A DNA stretch of 64,000 bases, from the NCBI GenBank assembly GCA_029255685.2, contig CM055320.2:48045910-48109909 (forward strand), written 5' to 3'. The notes beneath the pieces are model-generated. The model was given only the letters and a program-made list of their open reading frames with translations, ran no database searches and had not been told where the DNA came from. Position numbers and translations under genes: made by a program. Every line of letters begins with the position of its first letter. Position 1 is the first letter of the stretch. Shown here piece by piece: positions 46,249 through 60,489 of the stretch. This DNA is from Silene conica (lineage: Eukaryota; Streptophyta; Magnoliopsida; Caryophyllales; Caryophyllaceae).

Positions 46249-47732
46249 TGTTGAACCATATATTCAAATATATATATAGTATATATGTTTATGTTTTGAT
46301 AATGACAAGTCTAACTATTTATATATTATATACTCGTATGAATAATCGTGTGCTAAGTGTACAGATTATTATTAACAAGATCTAATCTATCAAGTATTAA
46401 AAGGCTCAAGTATCTTAGTCAATGAATTGACTAAATTAAAGATTGATAGAAGATCACAAGCGCGCCTAATGAACTAAAGTTATACTTATCAACTATAGCT
46501 TTAGTACAAGATTGATTCAAGTTATAGCTCGTAGCTATAACTCTATATTATGAAGAAATGGTCGGAATATATGTGTTTGGTTGAAACAATTATTTCCAAA
46601 TAATGTCGTGTACAATTAATGGTTAATTGGTGTTCTATTCTAAATATAGAATTGTTAATCTTAATAGGATTATATAAAATATCTTTGAGTTAAATAGGAA
46701 TAAATAATTTTCTTATGAGATAATTATTTATTACTAAAATAAACTAAGGATTTTTATATGATCTTAATTGTCAAATAATATAATCGAAAGTATAGTTTTT
46801 TACAACTTTGGGAAACGTGTAACATGTCACGATTACCATAATTCGTATAGGATTAAATTAAGTAAATATTATGTATTTATTTAATATCCTAAACAAACTA
46901 AGATTATATTATGATAATATATTTTATTATCTTTGACATGGTTTAGGAAGTTGATTTAATAAGGATACTAATTGTTTATTATATAAAGATCTTTCCTAAA
47001 TATGAATTAGGAAATTGATTCTTTATATAATACTTATAGTATATTATTAAATCTTTCCTAAATATATTAAGATTAGATTTAAGGTAGTATTACTAAAAGA
47101 CTAGTATTCTAGTTTAAGTAATATTCCTAAATCATCTAGGGTTTAAATTACCTAGATATATATTCTATATAAATAGACTACCTATGACACATTAAGATAC
47201 ACAAAATACACATATACATTCACGCAAATCAAGAGAGAAAAACCGCCGATCATCTACTTCAATATTCGAGCTTTTCATTGTCATATCCGATTCAAGATTC
47301 AACTGCTCAAGCATTGATCTTATTCATTCAAGATTGTGACATCAAGAAACATTGAAGACTTTATCTTATTTACGTAAGATAGAACGAGTATTTAGCGGTA
47401 CTCATTGTAAGGCAAATATTTAACGGTATTTGTCGTAGCTAGATATTTAACAGTATCTAGATAGAGTTGTGACTAACATCAAAGTCGCACGAGTAGGGTT
47501 GATAAAATTGTAATCCAGAGTTGGTACTAATTTTATTAATCGAGAAAAGTGGACGTAGGTCTCAAAGTGTGAGACTGAACCACTTCAAAAATATTGTGTC
47601 TCTCTTTATTATTTGTTCTACTCGAAGATCATCATACAACCATACACACATCGAAGAAGATTTAAAAAGAAGACATACTCAATTCAACCCCCCCCCCCCC
47701 TTCTTGAGTATATTATATCAATAGACTCTTCA
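46249..47732 (+). repeat. 3' LTR of Sirevirus
   Basis: 1484 bp, near-identical to 36238-37720, with a longer C-run near its end. TSD GAGTA follows. Confidence 0.95.
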
Positions 47733-48410
47733 GAGTACAACACCTACTCACTTGGAATATCGAACTTCTTAATAAGAGTAGTTTATGACTAACTATGCAA
47801 GAATATACTATGGGAAGAATTTTACTCGATGTTAATACTACTGATAGTTGGAGAATATGTATCTGTGTTGCAAAACATTCTATTAGTTGTTAGGAATTGG
47901 AATGGCTGTTGATGTATAACCACTGTCAAAATAATCCACTTTTAGAGAAGTATGCTAAAACATTCATCAACGAGCAGTGAAATTATAGTCACCCTTAACT
48001 TATTCCTCATATTACACAGTCGTACTATCATTCCCAAAATCTCATAACATTTCGTGTATCTCATCAGTAATTCAGTTTAGCGACCATAGTCGATCCTTAT
48101 TTAAAATACGAAGCTTTATTACTTGTCTAGAACATTACCCATATCATGGTCTAATTAATTCGGAGACATCTATAAATCCATAGAGGTCAAAGACCAAAAG
48201 CCATTTGCAATGTGTGCTTGATATATAAGATGCGGTTATTAAATTTGCATAAATGAGTTCGAATACCTTATCATCTTCAAATAACAAGCTTTGATATTGC
48301 ACCTTAACACGATATGCCCTTGGACGACGCTTCTCAACTACTCTCACATTGACTTTGTAGTTTTTGGTAGTGTCAGTTAACTCATTGAGGTAAACTTTCC
48401 GGTGTTTCAT

Positions 48411-49825
48411 TCTGTTGCAGGAAAAGAATAATAAGTATGTATTAAATACAATGGATCACATTATTTAAAGGAGTATCTAATAGACTTATAACTGATATAC
48501 AATTTATACATTAGCATAATTATATGATGTTTTAACACCACCGTTTTTTCTGTGGTTAATGCCCCCTAAAATTCAGAAACGTTAAGATACAAGTTCATAC
48601 CTCGAAAAGGTGTGTTTGAAATTAGCTATGTTAGACTGAGGAAGGATATGGTGAAATATCAGCTGGTTATTAATAGTGTATTTGTCCACATAATAAAGAT
48701 GAAGTGTAGTATTAGTGAAGACCCATACCAAATTATGTACAGTAGTGATTGCTTAGTATGTGTACTATACACTGTTAGTTGCGTGAAGTTGTCTAACATG
48801 GTAAATTATAGGAGTATGGTGTATGTACTAACCTTGCATGATTCAGGGAATTGTAGATTTATCAAATCTGTTTTATGATTGTAAGTATTATTTTGCAACA
48901 GGAAATATTAGGTTAACGATACGTTTTTTTTATACTGGACGATGTTGATCGTTTTTTTTCCATGGCTTGTTTAGCTTGCCGTGCATATCTGAATGTAATA
49001 TACAAGGTGTTTTACCATGTACCACCGGAGGCAATCATTATACAAAAATTATTGTCGTTACTATGCAGTGATGCTTGTCAAGTTAATGAGTTGATCAGTT
49101 GTTGTGTGGACCAAATAGATTAAGTAAGAGAGTAGGACAAGTATGGTACTATTCATTATGCGTGAAGCACGAAGGTTATTGGCCTACTGTTCATCCTTAT
49201 TCCCAATTTCATGCATTTATAAGGCTTATATTTTCGAAATCAAGAAACTTTCTTACACTCAACAGAATGATATTTTTGTTGGATAGATTTATTATTACTT
49301 AGTTATTCGAACTATTAGTTTAGATGTCCAATACATTAACATTTGTAATGCAATGAGCAGGTAAACCGTATTAGCTCTAGTCATGTGATCGTAATTGTGA
49401 GATTTGAATTGGTTATTTGTAATGCACGAGCTACGTCTAACGTTACATAAAACATTATTTTAGGATTTAATTACTTAATCAGCGACAGTTTGATGCAAAT
49501 GAAACTTAGGATGGTTGTTCAGTGTCAGTTTGGAAACCAAGACCTCATAGAACACAAAAGTATAGGTCAATATCCTGAAACCTAATTGACTGCTAAAATT
49601 TCTCAATAATATACATTAGCTGTTGTTATAAGCTGCAAGACAGGTTATCATTGCGTTACAGTACATCCAACCATCATTGCGCACAATGTAACAACCACCT
49701 AGGTTGGTGTAATAACACAAATGTCTTAAGGATAAACTATATACATCTGGCTAATGTTGTATACAGATTGAGTTGTTGTAGACAGTTAACAAAAATACGG
49801 ATGTAGGGTCAGCTGCCATTAAATG
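48411..49825 (-). other. Helitron spacer between helicase end and RPA-like gene
   Basis: AT-rich, no long frame and no recognised domain. Given the minus-strand order helicase, spacer, RPA-like gene, it probably holds the promoter and leader of the RPA-like gene. Confidence 0.5.
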
Positions 49826-50005
49826 TTATAAAATACCTGTAAGTCTCAGCACTTCAAAAGAGACCATGTTCCTGATACAATTTCTATTCATCTCAGAATC
49901 ATTAGATGCAGCAACGACAGTAACTTTTACCGCTTCCCTCACTTGTGATAGTGTGACATAAAGCTGTCCTGGTGAAAAACAATGTCTAGGAAGGTAGACA
50001 ACAAC
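49826..50005 (-). pseudogene. C-terminal fragment of Helitron Rep/helicase
   Basis: On the minus strand the frame reads VVVYLPRHCFSPGQLYVTL and continues SQVREAVKVTVVAASND, ending at TAA 49826-49828. It matches the last helicase motif of PIF1-type Helitron helicases (YLP..VFSHGQLYVA(L/I)SRV in the family). The motif's arginine appears as Gln in SQV. The protein would unwind and transfer Helitron DNA. Everything upstream is cut off by the LTR element beginning at 50006. Only about 59 codons remain here; the rest may resume beyond the right edge of the window. Confidence 0.82.
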
Positions 50006-50406
50006 TGTAACACCCCGATTTATTAAGGAGCCTTTACCAAGACATCCTCAGTAAATTGGGCTGTTACCATCTCGGAATATCCGAGGTAGTGAATAACAAA
50101 GTAAATCAAACAAAAGTACCTTATATAAAAACTGGTAAAATTTAAACTTTGGTATTACAGATACTACATAGCGGAATAAAAGTACAACTGATAACTACAA
50201 GGTAGGTGATCTACATCTAAGTCGGTCCATCCAAGTGCTCACGCCATCCCATGCTCCCACAGCACCATCTTTCCTGTCAAAACTGCTCCCCATTACGGAT
50301 CATCACAGGTGTCACACGAATACACAGGGTCAACCACGAGGTTGAGTAGAGGAAAATAAATAACAACACTATATATATATATATATATTGGGATCAATCA
50401 TCCCTT

Positions 50407-50580
50407 CTCCGCACCGATCCAACACCAAATAAACTCCGCACCGATCCAACGCCAAATAAACTCCGCACCGATCCAACGCCAAATAAACTTCACACCGATC
50501 CAACGCCAAATAAACTCCGCACCGATCCAACGCCAAATAAACTCCGCACCGATCCAACGCCAAATAAACTCCGCACCGTA
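50407..50580 (-). repeat. 27-bp minisatellite, 6 full copies plus part
   Basis: The unit begins CTCCGCACCGATCCAAC and ends CCAAATAAA on the plus strand; unit 4 has two changes. The right LTR has five copies. Confidence 0.93.
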
Positions 50581-51156
50581 TCACAAGACCCAATATTCTC
50601 CACATCGTATTGTATCACAGAAATATACAGCCAATTAAATACAATATAACACCATTCATACATTGAGATATAAATAGATAACATTGGATAATAACAAATT
50701 ACTCATCACCATGTATACAGTATTCCCCTACCTCAACTTGCAGAAAGACAGTCAACAGCTCCGAAACATGTTCCCCGCGGAAACCGTCACCTAAACATAT
50801 ATTATTCAACGATTACAATCTTTACCTCATCCTATACTTAGAATCGTGACAAAATGCCGAATATAGCAACTTCTCAAATTGGAAAGTTCCCAAAATAGAA
50901 ACTTTCCCAAAATAGTAACTCTCCTAACAGTGGAAAGTTTCCCAAAATGGAAACTTTCCCGAAACAGCAACTTCCTCAAAAGGAATTTTCCCGACCCATA
51001 AATCTTTCAACTAAGACGATATAATAATCTACCAATACACTACTACCTCCAATACAAAAATAATAATAATAGTAGTAATATTATAGTGTAAGAGCTAACA
51101 CCATAATAATAATAATAATAAGATTAATAATAATGGCAAATAAAAATAATGATAAC

Positions 51157-51216
<60 letters not shown>
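51157..51216. repeat. (AAT)20 microsatellite
   Basis: Sixty bases of perfect AAT in the left LTR, the counterpart of the giant tract at 57406-59108. Confidence 0.95.
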
Positions 51217-52357
51217 TCATGCTAACAACCCCTCCCTTAAACGTGATACACAAACCACGAAACAGACCCCTTAAGCGTGACACACGGATCCGAAAACAGA
51301 CCCCCACCACCACCACGTAACATCACCACAAACACCGGTAACCACCAAAAACGAATCCCACAACCGCCTACTACCACTCTGACACCCAGCAGTCCCTTCG
51401 ACCGGCGCCGGCGAGGCGAACCAGGGCCCAACCAGGCCCGTGACAACGAAATAGGTGACACAACCCATCCTTCTTACACCGACGGCACCTCCGCAACCAC
51501 CGTGACACCACCACCCAACCTCCCTGACTCAACCCCAGAAAAGGTGCTAGCATAACGCGTGAATAACGACAGCCTACTCATTTTTTTCCGAATACGATTA
51601 CGAAACATGATAAAAACGCAACTCAGTGAACATACCTGTTTCACGGTTAAAACGAACCACCCTAGACCACCTAGCCTCACCGTATGAACTGCCTTCCTCG
51701 TCTCTGATGTGGTGGCTGTAAGCTTGGGTTGTTTTTAGTGTTTGGAATAGGGTAAACTAGGTTGCATAGGCTATCTATGTCGGCATAGGGGAGGGTGTAA
51801 TTTTAGGGTTTTTCTTTTGTTTACAAAAGATTAAGGCGTGGGTTTTGTACGTGATATGCATGGTATTCAAAGCCCACATTTCGTGCCAAAGGTCTCAAGT
51901 TCAAACCCCGCTAGTAACACGCAATAAAAGTATCATTCGATAATAAATATATATATCGAATATATGTGATATCGTTCAAACACCAACGACACAACAAATA
52001 TAATAACAAATATTATAATAAAATTCGGGTTGTTACACATCACCCACAACCCGAGTCCAAGCCCATCACACGTAACGAGAAACTATGACCCGTAACATTG
52101 AATAAAGGCAAGTACAACTCATTATACTAATTATATTAAGTAGCAGATACGTATCGAATAAAAAAAAATATAATTATATCTCGTCCCGACAAAAGTACAG
52201 TAATCATCAACACAAACTTGAATACTCGCCATTACTAACATCGTACAAAATATAATAATACTTATTTGATAAGTTAATCATTGAATATAAACGAGCTATC
52301 ATCATATCAAAGTGAATAATGCTTAAAATAAAGTACGGTAAAATACGGGGTATTACA

Positions 52358-52372
52358 GTCTTCCCCCCTTAA
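52358..52372 (-). promoter_or_regulatory. Polypurine tract of LARD-like element
   Basis: TTAAGGGGGGAAGAC when read on the minus strand, directly before the LTR start TGTAATACCCCG. Confidence 0.85.
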
Positions 52373-55300
52373 AATGAACTTCGTCCCGAAGTTCACAATC
52401 ACATGACTAACAGTCCTATAACTGGTCACTAGGCACGCAACAAGCACAAAGTGTGACGTCATATAGCATCAAGAACTAATAAGAGTACTTTAAAACACGA
52501 ACAGTTACATTCCGCCTTGGTTAAGAAAACTTTGTCCCCAAAGTTTAACGTATAACTCAATTAAGGATACTTCATGAACCACCATAAAATGCATGACAAA
52601 AGTACGCGGGGTTATCAAGTGTTTCCCAACAATCACGACAAACCAATTAGCCATGTCATAACTACTGCCCATTCGTAAATCATTAAGATCTTACAATCCT
52701 ATCCTCCTTAAAACATGGTTACGTCCTCGTAACCCTATTATAAAATTTCCAGCTCATTACTCTATCCCATAAAAAAAAAAAATACCCTAAGCAACCAAGT
52801 ATCGTATTCTCATCGTCGCATCTAAGACCAAAGACAAGGGGTGAGTGAACTGACGGAATAAAATCGCAAATAAATACTTCCATCCCAATATCGATTTCAA
52901 ACTCAAGATATACTCAATAACCAAGGTCACACTGGATCGTAAACACATCATGGCACAATGGCCTAATAACTCATATCTCAATACCAGTAACCAATTCCCA
53001 TCTCGATTTCAATATCAATACTGTCCAATGTCCTACGAAAGGAACTGCTCAACACTCAGAGAGTAAGACTCTAAGCTACTCACCCACAAGTCAAGGTCAA
53101 AGAATGATACAACCCGACAAGACACTAAACTATAATCCCAACACAACATCATTCATGGTCTTGTTCTAGACTCACGAGCAACTCAATCTCCTCAATACCT
53201 ACCTTCCAAGTTCATTGACACATCTGTGTGTATACTTATCATTCCACAACTCATAAGATAAGAATCGGGACGCTATACCAAGCCAACCCAATACAAAACC
53301 CGTATGCATAAACAACTATTCAATTACCAAAAGTTCGCCGTTTTCACAACTCCACCCGACTCACAAACAAAAGGATTATCTTATCAATAGAAATTCTTAA
53401 CTATCAAAAGTAGAATAATAATTGTTAATATTCAACTCAAATAAGCACCCGTAAGATAGTCATATCAATTATCATGTAACATATAACCTCGAACAATAAT
53501 AAAATATTAGGGTCGGTAGGATCGTGTTACGCAGTAGAACAGATTCGGAATAGATAACACTCACATGCCCTTGAAATTTATCACCAATTTAGTATACTAA
53601 CAACAATGTAAGCAGTTAAGAGGCTTATAGTTCATACTTGACAAATTAAATGTTTCATGCTCATAATCATATTATAGAAGCAAATCATATTTAGGCAAAG
53701 ACATAGCGCAAAATTATTAACGTAATTAAACATGGAACATTGACATATTTCCCAAGACATACATAACTCATAGACTCACAAGGTCGTCTAACATCCCCAG
53801 ATATCAATTAGTTAACAAAATCACTTAGGTACATTTCCCACCCACTCATATTACATCCTTTATCCTGAGCCTATTATTATATATGACTTTCACAATAAGG
53901 GTTTTATACAATGCGCAGCTATTAAACATTCAAGCAGGATCTCGTCTACACATAGCTACAGGATTGTCATTTTGCAACCAATCACCATAATTATTAAACA
54001 TCAAGCTTAAACCTGGTTTATCATTTTGAAAATATTTGAAATGTTTGAAACATTGAAAGAGTTGTTTTTGACAAAATAAATACGTGTCAAAGACAATTTC
54101 ACAAGTTACAGCTTGAAACAAGGCTACCCGGAGGTATTATGACTCTGCTTTATTAAGTCATTGTTCTTCTCACTCATGAATTATGAAAAAAAAAATTTAA
54201 CGATATAAGTAACTATCACAAGGCTAATACTTCCCTAAATCGTAGGTCAACAATTAATAACTTACACATCGTGACCAGATTCTAAATATAATAATATGCA
54301 ATTCATTGTATGGTATAACCATATACTTGGAATAGTTATACAGATTATAATCACAGGAAACTAGACAGTGATAAACCATCAATATCCGAAGGAACATCAA
54401 CCAGATTCACATTAATCAAATAATCACAATTAGATTACCCTATCATGCTGATAAACTGACCAGTTAAATTTCATTCTGTCACCGGGCAAGTCTCCTCTCA
54501 GATAATCAAGCTTTTGACATCACATACGAGTAGCACATAATTATTTTGAGGTCGTAAAATTTGACATTTAATTGAAACAATTCTATATTAAACTTGACGA
54601 AATAAACAAGGTTACGCTATCATATAGTGGGGGTTCATACTCATACCATACGCCTATTATTCATGTTACTAATGCCATATCAAGATATCACGTAGTCACA
54701 TCACACAAACCACATTTGATTAAACTTTTATATGAAACTTTTATATCTCACGATTTCAACAATTAAACATTACGCAGCACTTACCAATCATAAATAAATA
54801 ACAGCTTAGCTAACGTGCGAGCGATCATAGTTTTTAGTAAATATAAAGGACTAGCTAATCATAGGAAAAGAATCGAATGCATATCTCAAGGAAATTATTT
54901 AATACCATTTCCATAACTCGATCGGTCTGAACAAGAATTTTACAGCAATTCAACAGAAAATTAGGCAACTTGCAAGAATCACAACTAAATAACGACTCAT
55001 TAATATTTTACATGGCCTATCATCTTGAAAACGTAAACGCATATTCTGAACAGTAGAGGTGGAATTATGCATAAACAATAACCAAGTCTTAAATGATTTC
55101 TTTTAAAAAAAGATGGGTCAAAACGGAACTGTGCAGCAACAATCTAACCACGGTCAACTAAAAGATTTATTTCACTCAAAATATAGCTCTTATTAACATG
55201 AACCAACAACATTGTAACACCAACTCAGGACGTTGTCATACATAAAATTGTCATACTCAAATAGGGAACACATTTAAGATGGCATCCTGTACAAACAAGG

Positions 55301-56286
55301 TGACATCCAGGAAACTTATTAAAACAATTTGGTTCTTTTACAACTTCACATTGCTACCTCGAAACTCAACCATTCTTTTTCTGAAACACGTTGACATATA
55401 ATTGGAGCATAGACATCACTTTGTACAGTATTAACATTCATTTCTCATTACCACGATACTCGTTATCTGGATCACGGTAAAGATTTCAAAACTGAAAGTA
55501 GGATCAACTAAATAACTTGTTTGTAATACATGTGTATCTAAAGAAATTAATTTCTACTAACGCATAATCATAACGTATTCAGGTACGGAAATATAACTAG
55601 AAGCTACTATGAGGTCCCATATTGATTACGAACTTCACATCAACTTTAAATGCGTATAGAAGGCATAAAATCTTAAGCACGCTATATGCACACATATCTA
55701 TATACTTTCATGGCCTATGAAACACATTCCGCATATCACTAGACATGGATTACTATAACGTATAATTATAAGGTCAACTGAATTACTCATCCTTACAAGG
55801 GGTTTAACATCAGAGTCATATACTAACGATAGTCATTTAAATACCAGATAATCATATGAACATTTCAAAATACCGAAATCATATGGTCACACCACACTTA
55901 ACTATTACTCAACAAATACACATCCATCCTCTTGGGATATCAATTAAATCATCCGACTCGATCCACATTTCATATCTCACATACCCTTCTAACACACAAC
56001 ATTAATGGTAACACACATATTACTTACCTCATTATTCACCTGCAAGAACGTTAGTACAAAATAACCAGGTCGCGATATATATAAATATATATGTTCTACC
56101 CCACTCTTCAGTTACTCTCATTGGGTTCCCGAGACAGAACCAAAAGGGCCCAGGTTTGGTGTGAGGGGGCCCCTAACTCATCCCGTTCCTTTTTGAGGCT
56201 CCTATCAGTTTCATCTCGGGGTTCATTTTATTAGACTCTTCCTATATTCATTATTATTCAGTTGGTTTAGGCCTGAGGATCGTTTT
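52373..56286 (-). other. Non-coding interior of LARD-like element
   Basis: 3.9 kb without a long frame or any recognisable gag, protease, polymerase or integrase motif on either strand. The 3'-most part keeps GAACTTCGGGACGAAGTTC (minus strand), a common gypsy 3' end. I see no gene. Confidence 0.7.
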
Positions 56287-56297
56287 CTCTGATACCA
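56287..56297 (-). promoter_or_regulatory. Primer-binding site (Met-tRNA), LARD-like element
   Basis: TGGTATCAGAG on the minus strand, two bases from the LTR end at 56300. Confidence 0.9.
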
Positions 56298-56694
56298 CTT
56301 GTAACACCCCGATTTATTAAGGAGCCTTTAGCAAGACATCCTCAGTAAATTGGGTTGTTACCATCTCGGAATATCCGAGGCAATAAATAACAAAGTAAAT
56401 CAAACCAAAGTACCTTATATAAAAACTGGTAAAATTTAAACTTTGGTATTACAGATACTACATAGCGGAATAAAAGTACAACTGATAACTACAAGGTAGG
56501 TGATCTACATCTAAGTCGGTCAATCCAAGTGCTCACGCCAACCCATGCTCCCACAGCACCATCTTTCCTGTCAAAACTGCTCCCCATTACGGATCATCAC
56601 AGGTGTCACACGAATACACAGGGTCAACCACGAGGTTGAGTAGAGGAAAATAAATAACAACACTATATATATATAATGGGATCAATCATCCCTT

Positions 56695-56844
56695 CTCCGC
56701 ACCGATCCAACACCAAATAAACTCCGCACCGATCCAACGCCAAATAAACTCCGCACCGATCCAACGCCAAATAAACTCTGCACCGATCCAACACCAAATA
56801 AACTCCGCACTGATCCAACGCCAAATAAACTCCGCACCGTATCA
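56695..56844 (-). repeat. 27-bp minisatellite, 5 full copies plus part
   Basis: Same unit as at 50407; one copy fewer and three scattered substitutions in units 4 and 5. Confidence 0.93.
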
Positions 56845-57405
56845 CAAGACCCAATATTCTCCACATCGTATTGTATCACAGAAATATACAGTCAATTAAA
56901 TACAATATAACACCATTCATACATTGAGATATAAATAGTTAACATCGGATAATAACAAATTACTCATCATCATGTATACAATATTCCCCTACCTCAACTT
57001 GCAGAAAGACAGTCAACAGCTCCGAAACATGTTCCCCGCGGAAACCGTAACCTAAACATATATTATTCAACGATTACAATATTTACCTCATTCTATACTT
57101 AGAATCGTAACAAAATGCCGAATATAGCAACTTCTCATATTGGAAAGTTCCCAAAATAGAAACTTTCCCAAAATAGTAACTCTCCTAACAGTGGAAAGTT
57201 TCCCAAAATGGAAACTTTCCCGAAACAGCAACTTCCTCAAAAGGAATTTTCCCGACCCATAAATCTTTCAACTAAGACGATATAATAATCTACCAATACA
57301 CTACTACCTCCAATACAAAAATAATAATAATAGTAGTAATATTATAGTATAAGAGCTAACACCATAATAATAATAATAATATGATTATTAATAATGGCAA
57401 ATAAA

Positions 57406-59108
<1,703 letters not shown>

Positions 59109-59196
59109 GTAAATAGAGAGGAGCGGTTACAGGGGATTGAAGGGCGATTTTGGGGCGATTTCAGGGTGTCTGGGTTTTCCTCCTCCTCCATTTTCA

Positions 59197-60489
59197 ATGG
59201 CTAGGAAATCTCGGTTAGTTTTACAGAGGACTTCTAACCTTCGTGCTTGGCGTGAGAGCAAACAACGCGAAGGAGTTGAATCGCTCTCGGAGAACGGAAT
59301 TAACGGAGGTCAGAATCGGGATGCTTCTATGGCTAGGGAGAAGGAGGGTTTGGAGGGAGGGCTCGGTGGTCAGGGGAAGGGTAAGGGGAAGGAGTTTGCT
59401 GATTATATGGCGGCCTTAGCTTTTGACATAGATTCCGAGGAGGAAGGATTGGATGATGAGGACGAAGGCTTGAAGGAGGGGCCGTCTACGTCGGTCCAGA
59501 ACAGGGGTCGTACGCCATCCAAGGAGTCTCAGTCGGCGATGGCTGCGGGAGAGGATTGTTTGCAAATTCAGGCTGAGGATGTGGAGGATGAAATCGCTTA
59601 CTGGAGTCAGGCTGTTATGTGTTTCATTCTAGGAGCCAATCCCCCTTGGGAAGTCGTTGAGGGATTCATTCGGAGGATTTGGTCGAAATTTCTTATTGAT
59701 AAGATTTCATTTTTGAATAATGGAGTTTTTCTTGTTCGATTTCAGTCTCTGGAAATGAAAGAAAAGGTACTGGGATCAGGGCACTTCTTGTTTGACAATA
59801 AGCCGCTTATTGTCAAAGCATGGAACGCGGAGTTAGATATGAAAAAGGAAGCAATTCAGTCAGTCCCTGTTTGGATTAGGATTCACAATTTGCCTTTGAA
59901 GTTTTGGGGTAAGGGGCTGCCAAAAATAGCGGGAATTGTTGGCCCGTATGTTAAGAGTGATGAGGCGACTGAAAGCAAGACTCGGTTGAATTATGCCAGG
60001 GTGCTTGTCGAGTTGTTGGTGAATCAAAAATTGGTTGATAAATTGGTGTTTAAGGATGAGAATGGTTTGTTCATTCATGTGTTGGTTGAATATGAATGGA
60101 AACCCCTTACTTGTTCTAAATGTAAAGGAATGGGGCATGTGGAGGCTGAATGTCGAAAAGGTATTGCTTCTGTCAAAATGTCTAAACCAGTAACCTTGCC
60201 TAAGCCTCTACCTCCCTCTAAGGACGTATGGCAGGTGGTGACTAGGAGGAATCCTAAGTCTGGTCCGAAGCGACCTATTGTAGGCGTCCAAGAGAGGCAA
60301 CCGCAAGTTATTCCTTTGGTACAGAGGCATGTAGCGGACGCAGCGGGTTTTAGTTCTCAATCCTTTGGAGCATTCTCTTATAAAGAAGCCCTGAATTCGC
60401 CTCAAAACTCACCCGAGAATGTCCCTGCTCGTATTGAGAATGGTGTTAATGGTAATGTTCTTCCCTCCTCTGATCATGTCCATGGATAA
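59197..60489 (+). CDS. LINE ORF1, RNA-binding Gag-like protein
   Basis: About 430 residues if started at ATG 59197 (MARKSRLVLQRTSNLRAW); an in-frame ATG at 59137 would add 20 residues, but the G-rich leader there looks untranslated. An acidic stretch is followed by a DUF4283-type domain (about residues 115-225; EIAYWSQAVMCFILGANPPW, FLVRFQSLEMKEKVL, PLIVKAWN). A CCHC knuckle, CSKCKGMGHVEAEC, is at about 307-320, then a Pro/Lys-rich tail. ORF1 proteins bind LINE RNA. Its stop TAA (60487-60489) overlaps the start of ORF2. Confidence 0.9.
   Translation: MARKSRLVLQRTSNLRAWRESKQREGVESLSENGINGGQNRDASMAREKEGLEGGLGGQGKGKGKEFADYMAALAFDIDSEEEGLDDEDEGLKEGPSTSVQNRGRTPSKESQSAMAAGEDCLQIQAEDVEDEIAYWSQAVMCFILGANPPWEVVEGFIRRIWSKFLIDKISFLNNGVFLVRFQSLEMKEKVLGSGHFLFDNKPLIVKAWNAELDMKKEAIQSVPVWIRIHNLPLKFWGKGLPKIAGIVGPYVKSDEATESKTRLNYARVLVELLVNQKLVDKLVFKDENGLFIHVLVEYEWKPLTCSKCKGMGHVEAECRKGIASVKMSKPVTLPKPLPPSKDVWQVVTRRNPKSGPKRPIVGVQERQPQVIPLVQRHVADAAGFSSQSFGAFSYKEALNSPQNSPENVPARIENGVNGNVLPSSDHVHG

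Larger units (their letters stand above)
36238..47732 (+). mobile_element. Sirevirus (SIRE-type Ty1/copia) with envelope-like ORF
   Basis: LTRs 36238-37720 and 46249-47732 begin TGTTGAACCATATATTC and end TAGACTCTTCA. Exact duplication GAGTA at 36233-36237 and 47733-47737. Primer site after the 5' LTR, purine tract AAAAAGGGGGAATT before the 3' LTR. Three coding blocks: a long gag with two CCHC-like motifs and coiled coils, a full-length pol and a third ORF after pol, the arrangement that defines Sireviruses. Single lesions are seen in gag and in the third ORF; pol is open for 1102 codons. The LTRs differ at roughly a dozen sites plus a 4-base gap and a C-run length change, so insertion is recent. 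Confidence 0.95.
34323..48410 (-). pseudogene. Helitron-associated RPA70-like single-strand DNA-binding protein, split by a Sirevirus
   Basis: Read from the minus strand. The start at 48410 (MKHRKVYLNELTDTTKNYKV, then VRVVEKRRPR and QSLLFEDDK, splice donor after 48266) is the first OB fold of an RPA large subunit. After the Sirevirus, exons resume: RKIVTSKARETSVREIILID near 36150-36220; ISIWDDLVQDDCTILIPQPG near 35950-36040; a zinc-ribbon OB fold with YVGCSNCSKRS and YTCDTC (35098-35304); FNCDVSDGTGTLSFTVFTE (about 34860-35000); SFKAQVAPANTLST (34599-34780); and a Lys-rich tail ending at 34323. RPA-like genes next to the helicase are a known feature of plant Helitrons, and the helicase end lies upstream here. 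The insertion makes the gene non-functional as a unit. Confidence 0.82.
50006..52357 (-). repeat. 3' LTR of LARD-like element
   Basis: 2352 bp. It contains the 27-bp minisatellite (50407-50580), related GGAAAGTTTCCC-type segments (50870-51000) and a 20-unit AAT tract. The same features occur in the same order in the right LTR. Confidence 0.88.

Noticed and set aside
51277..51555. Pro/Thr-rich ORF in the LARD LTR
   Set aside because: It is GC-rich LTR sequence with overlapping frames on both strands and no recognised domain.
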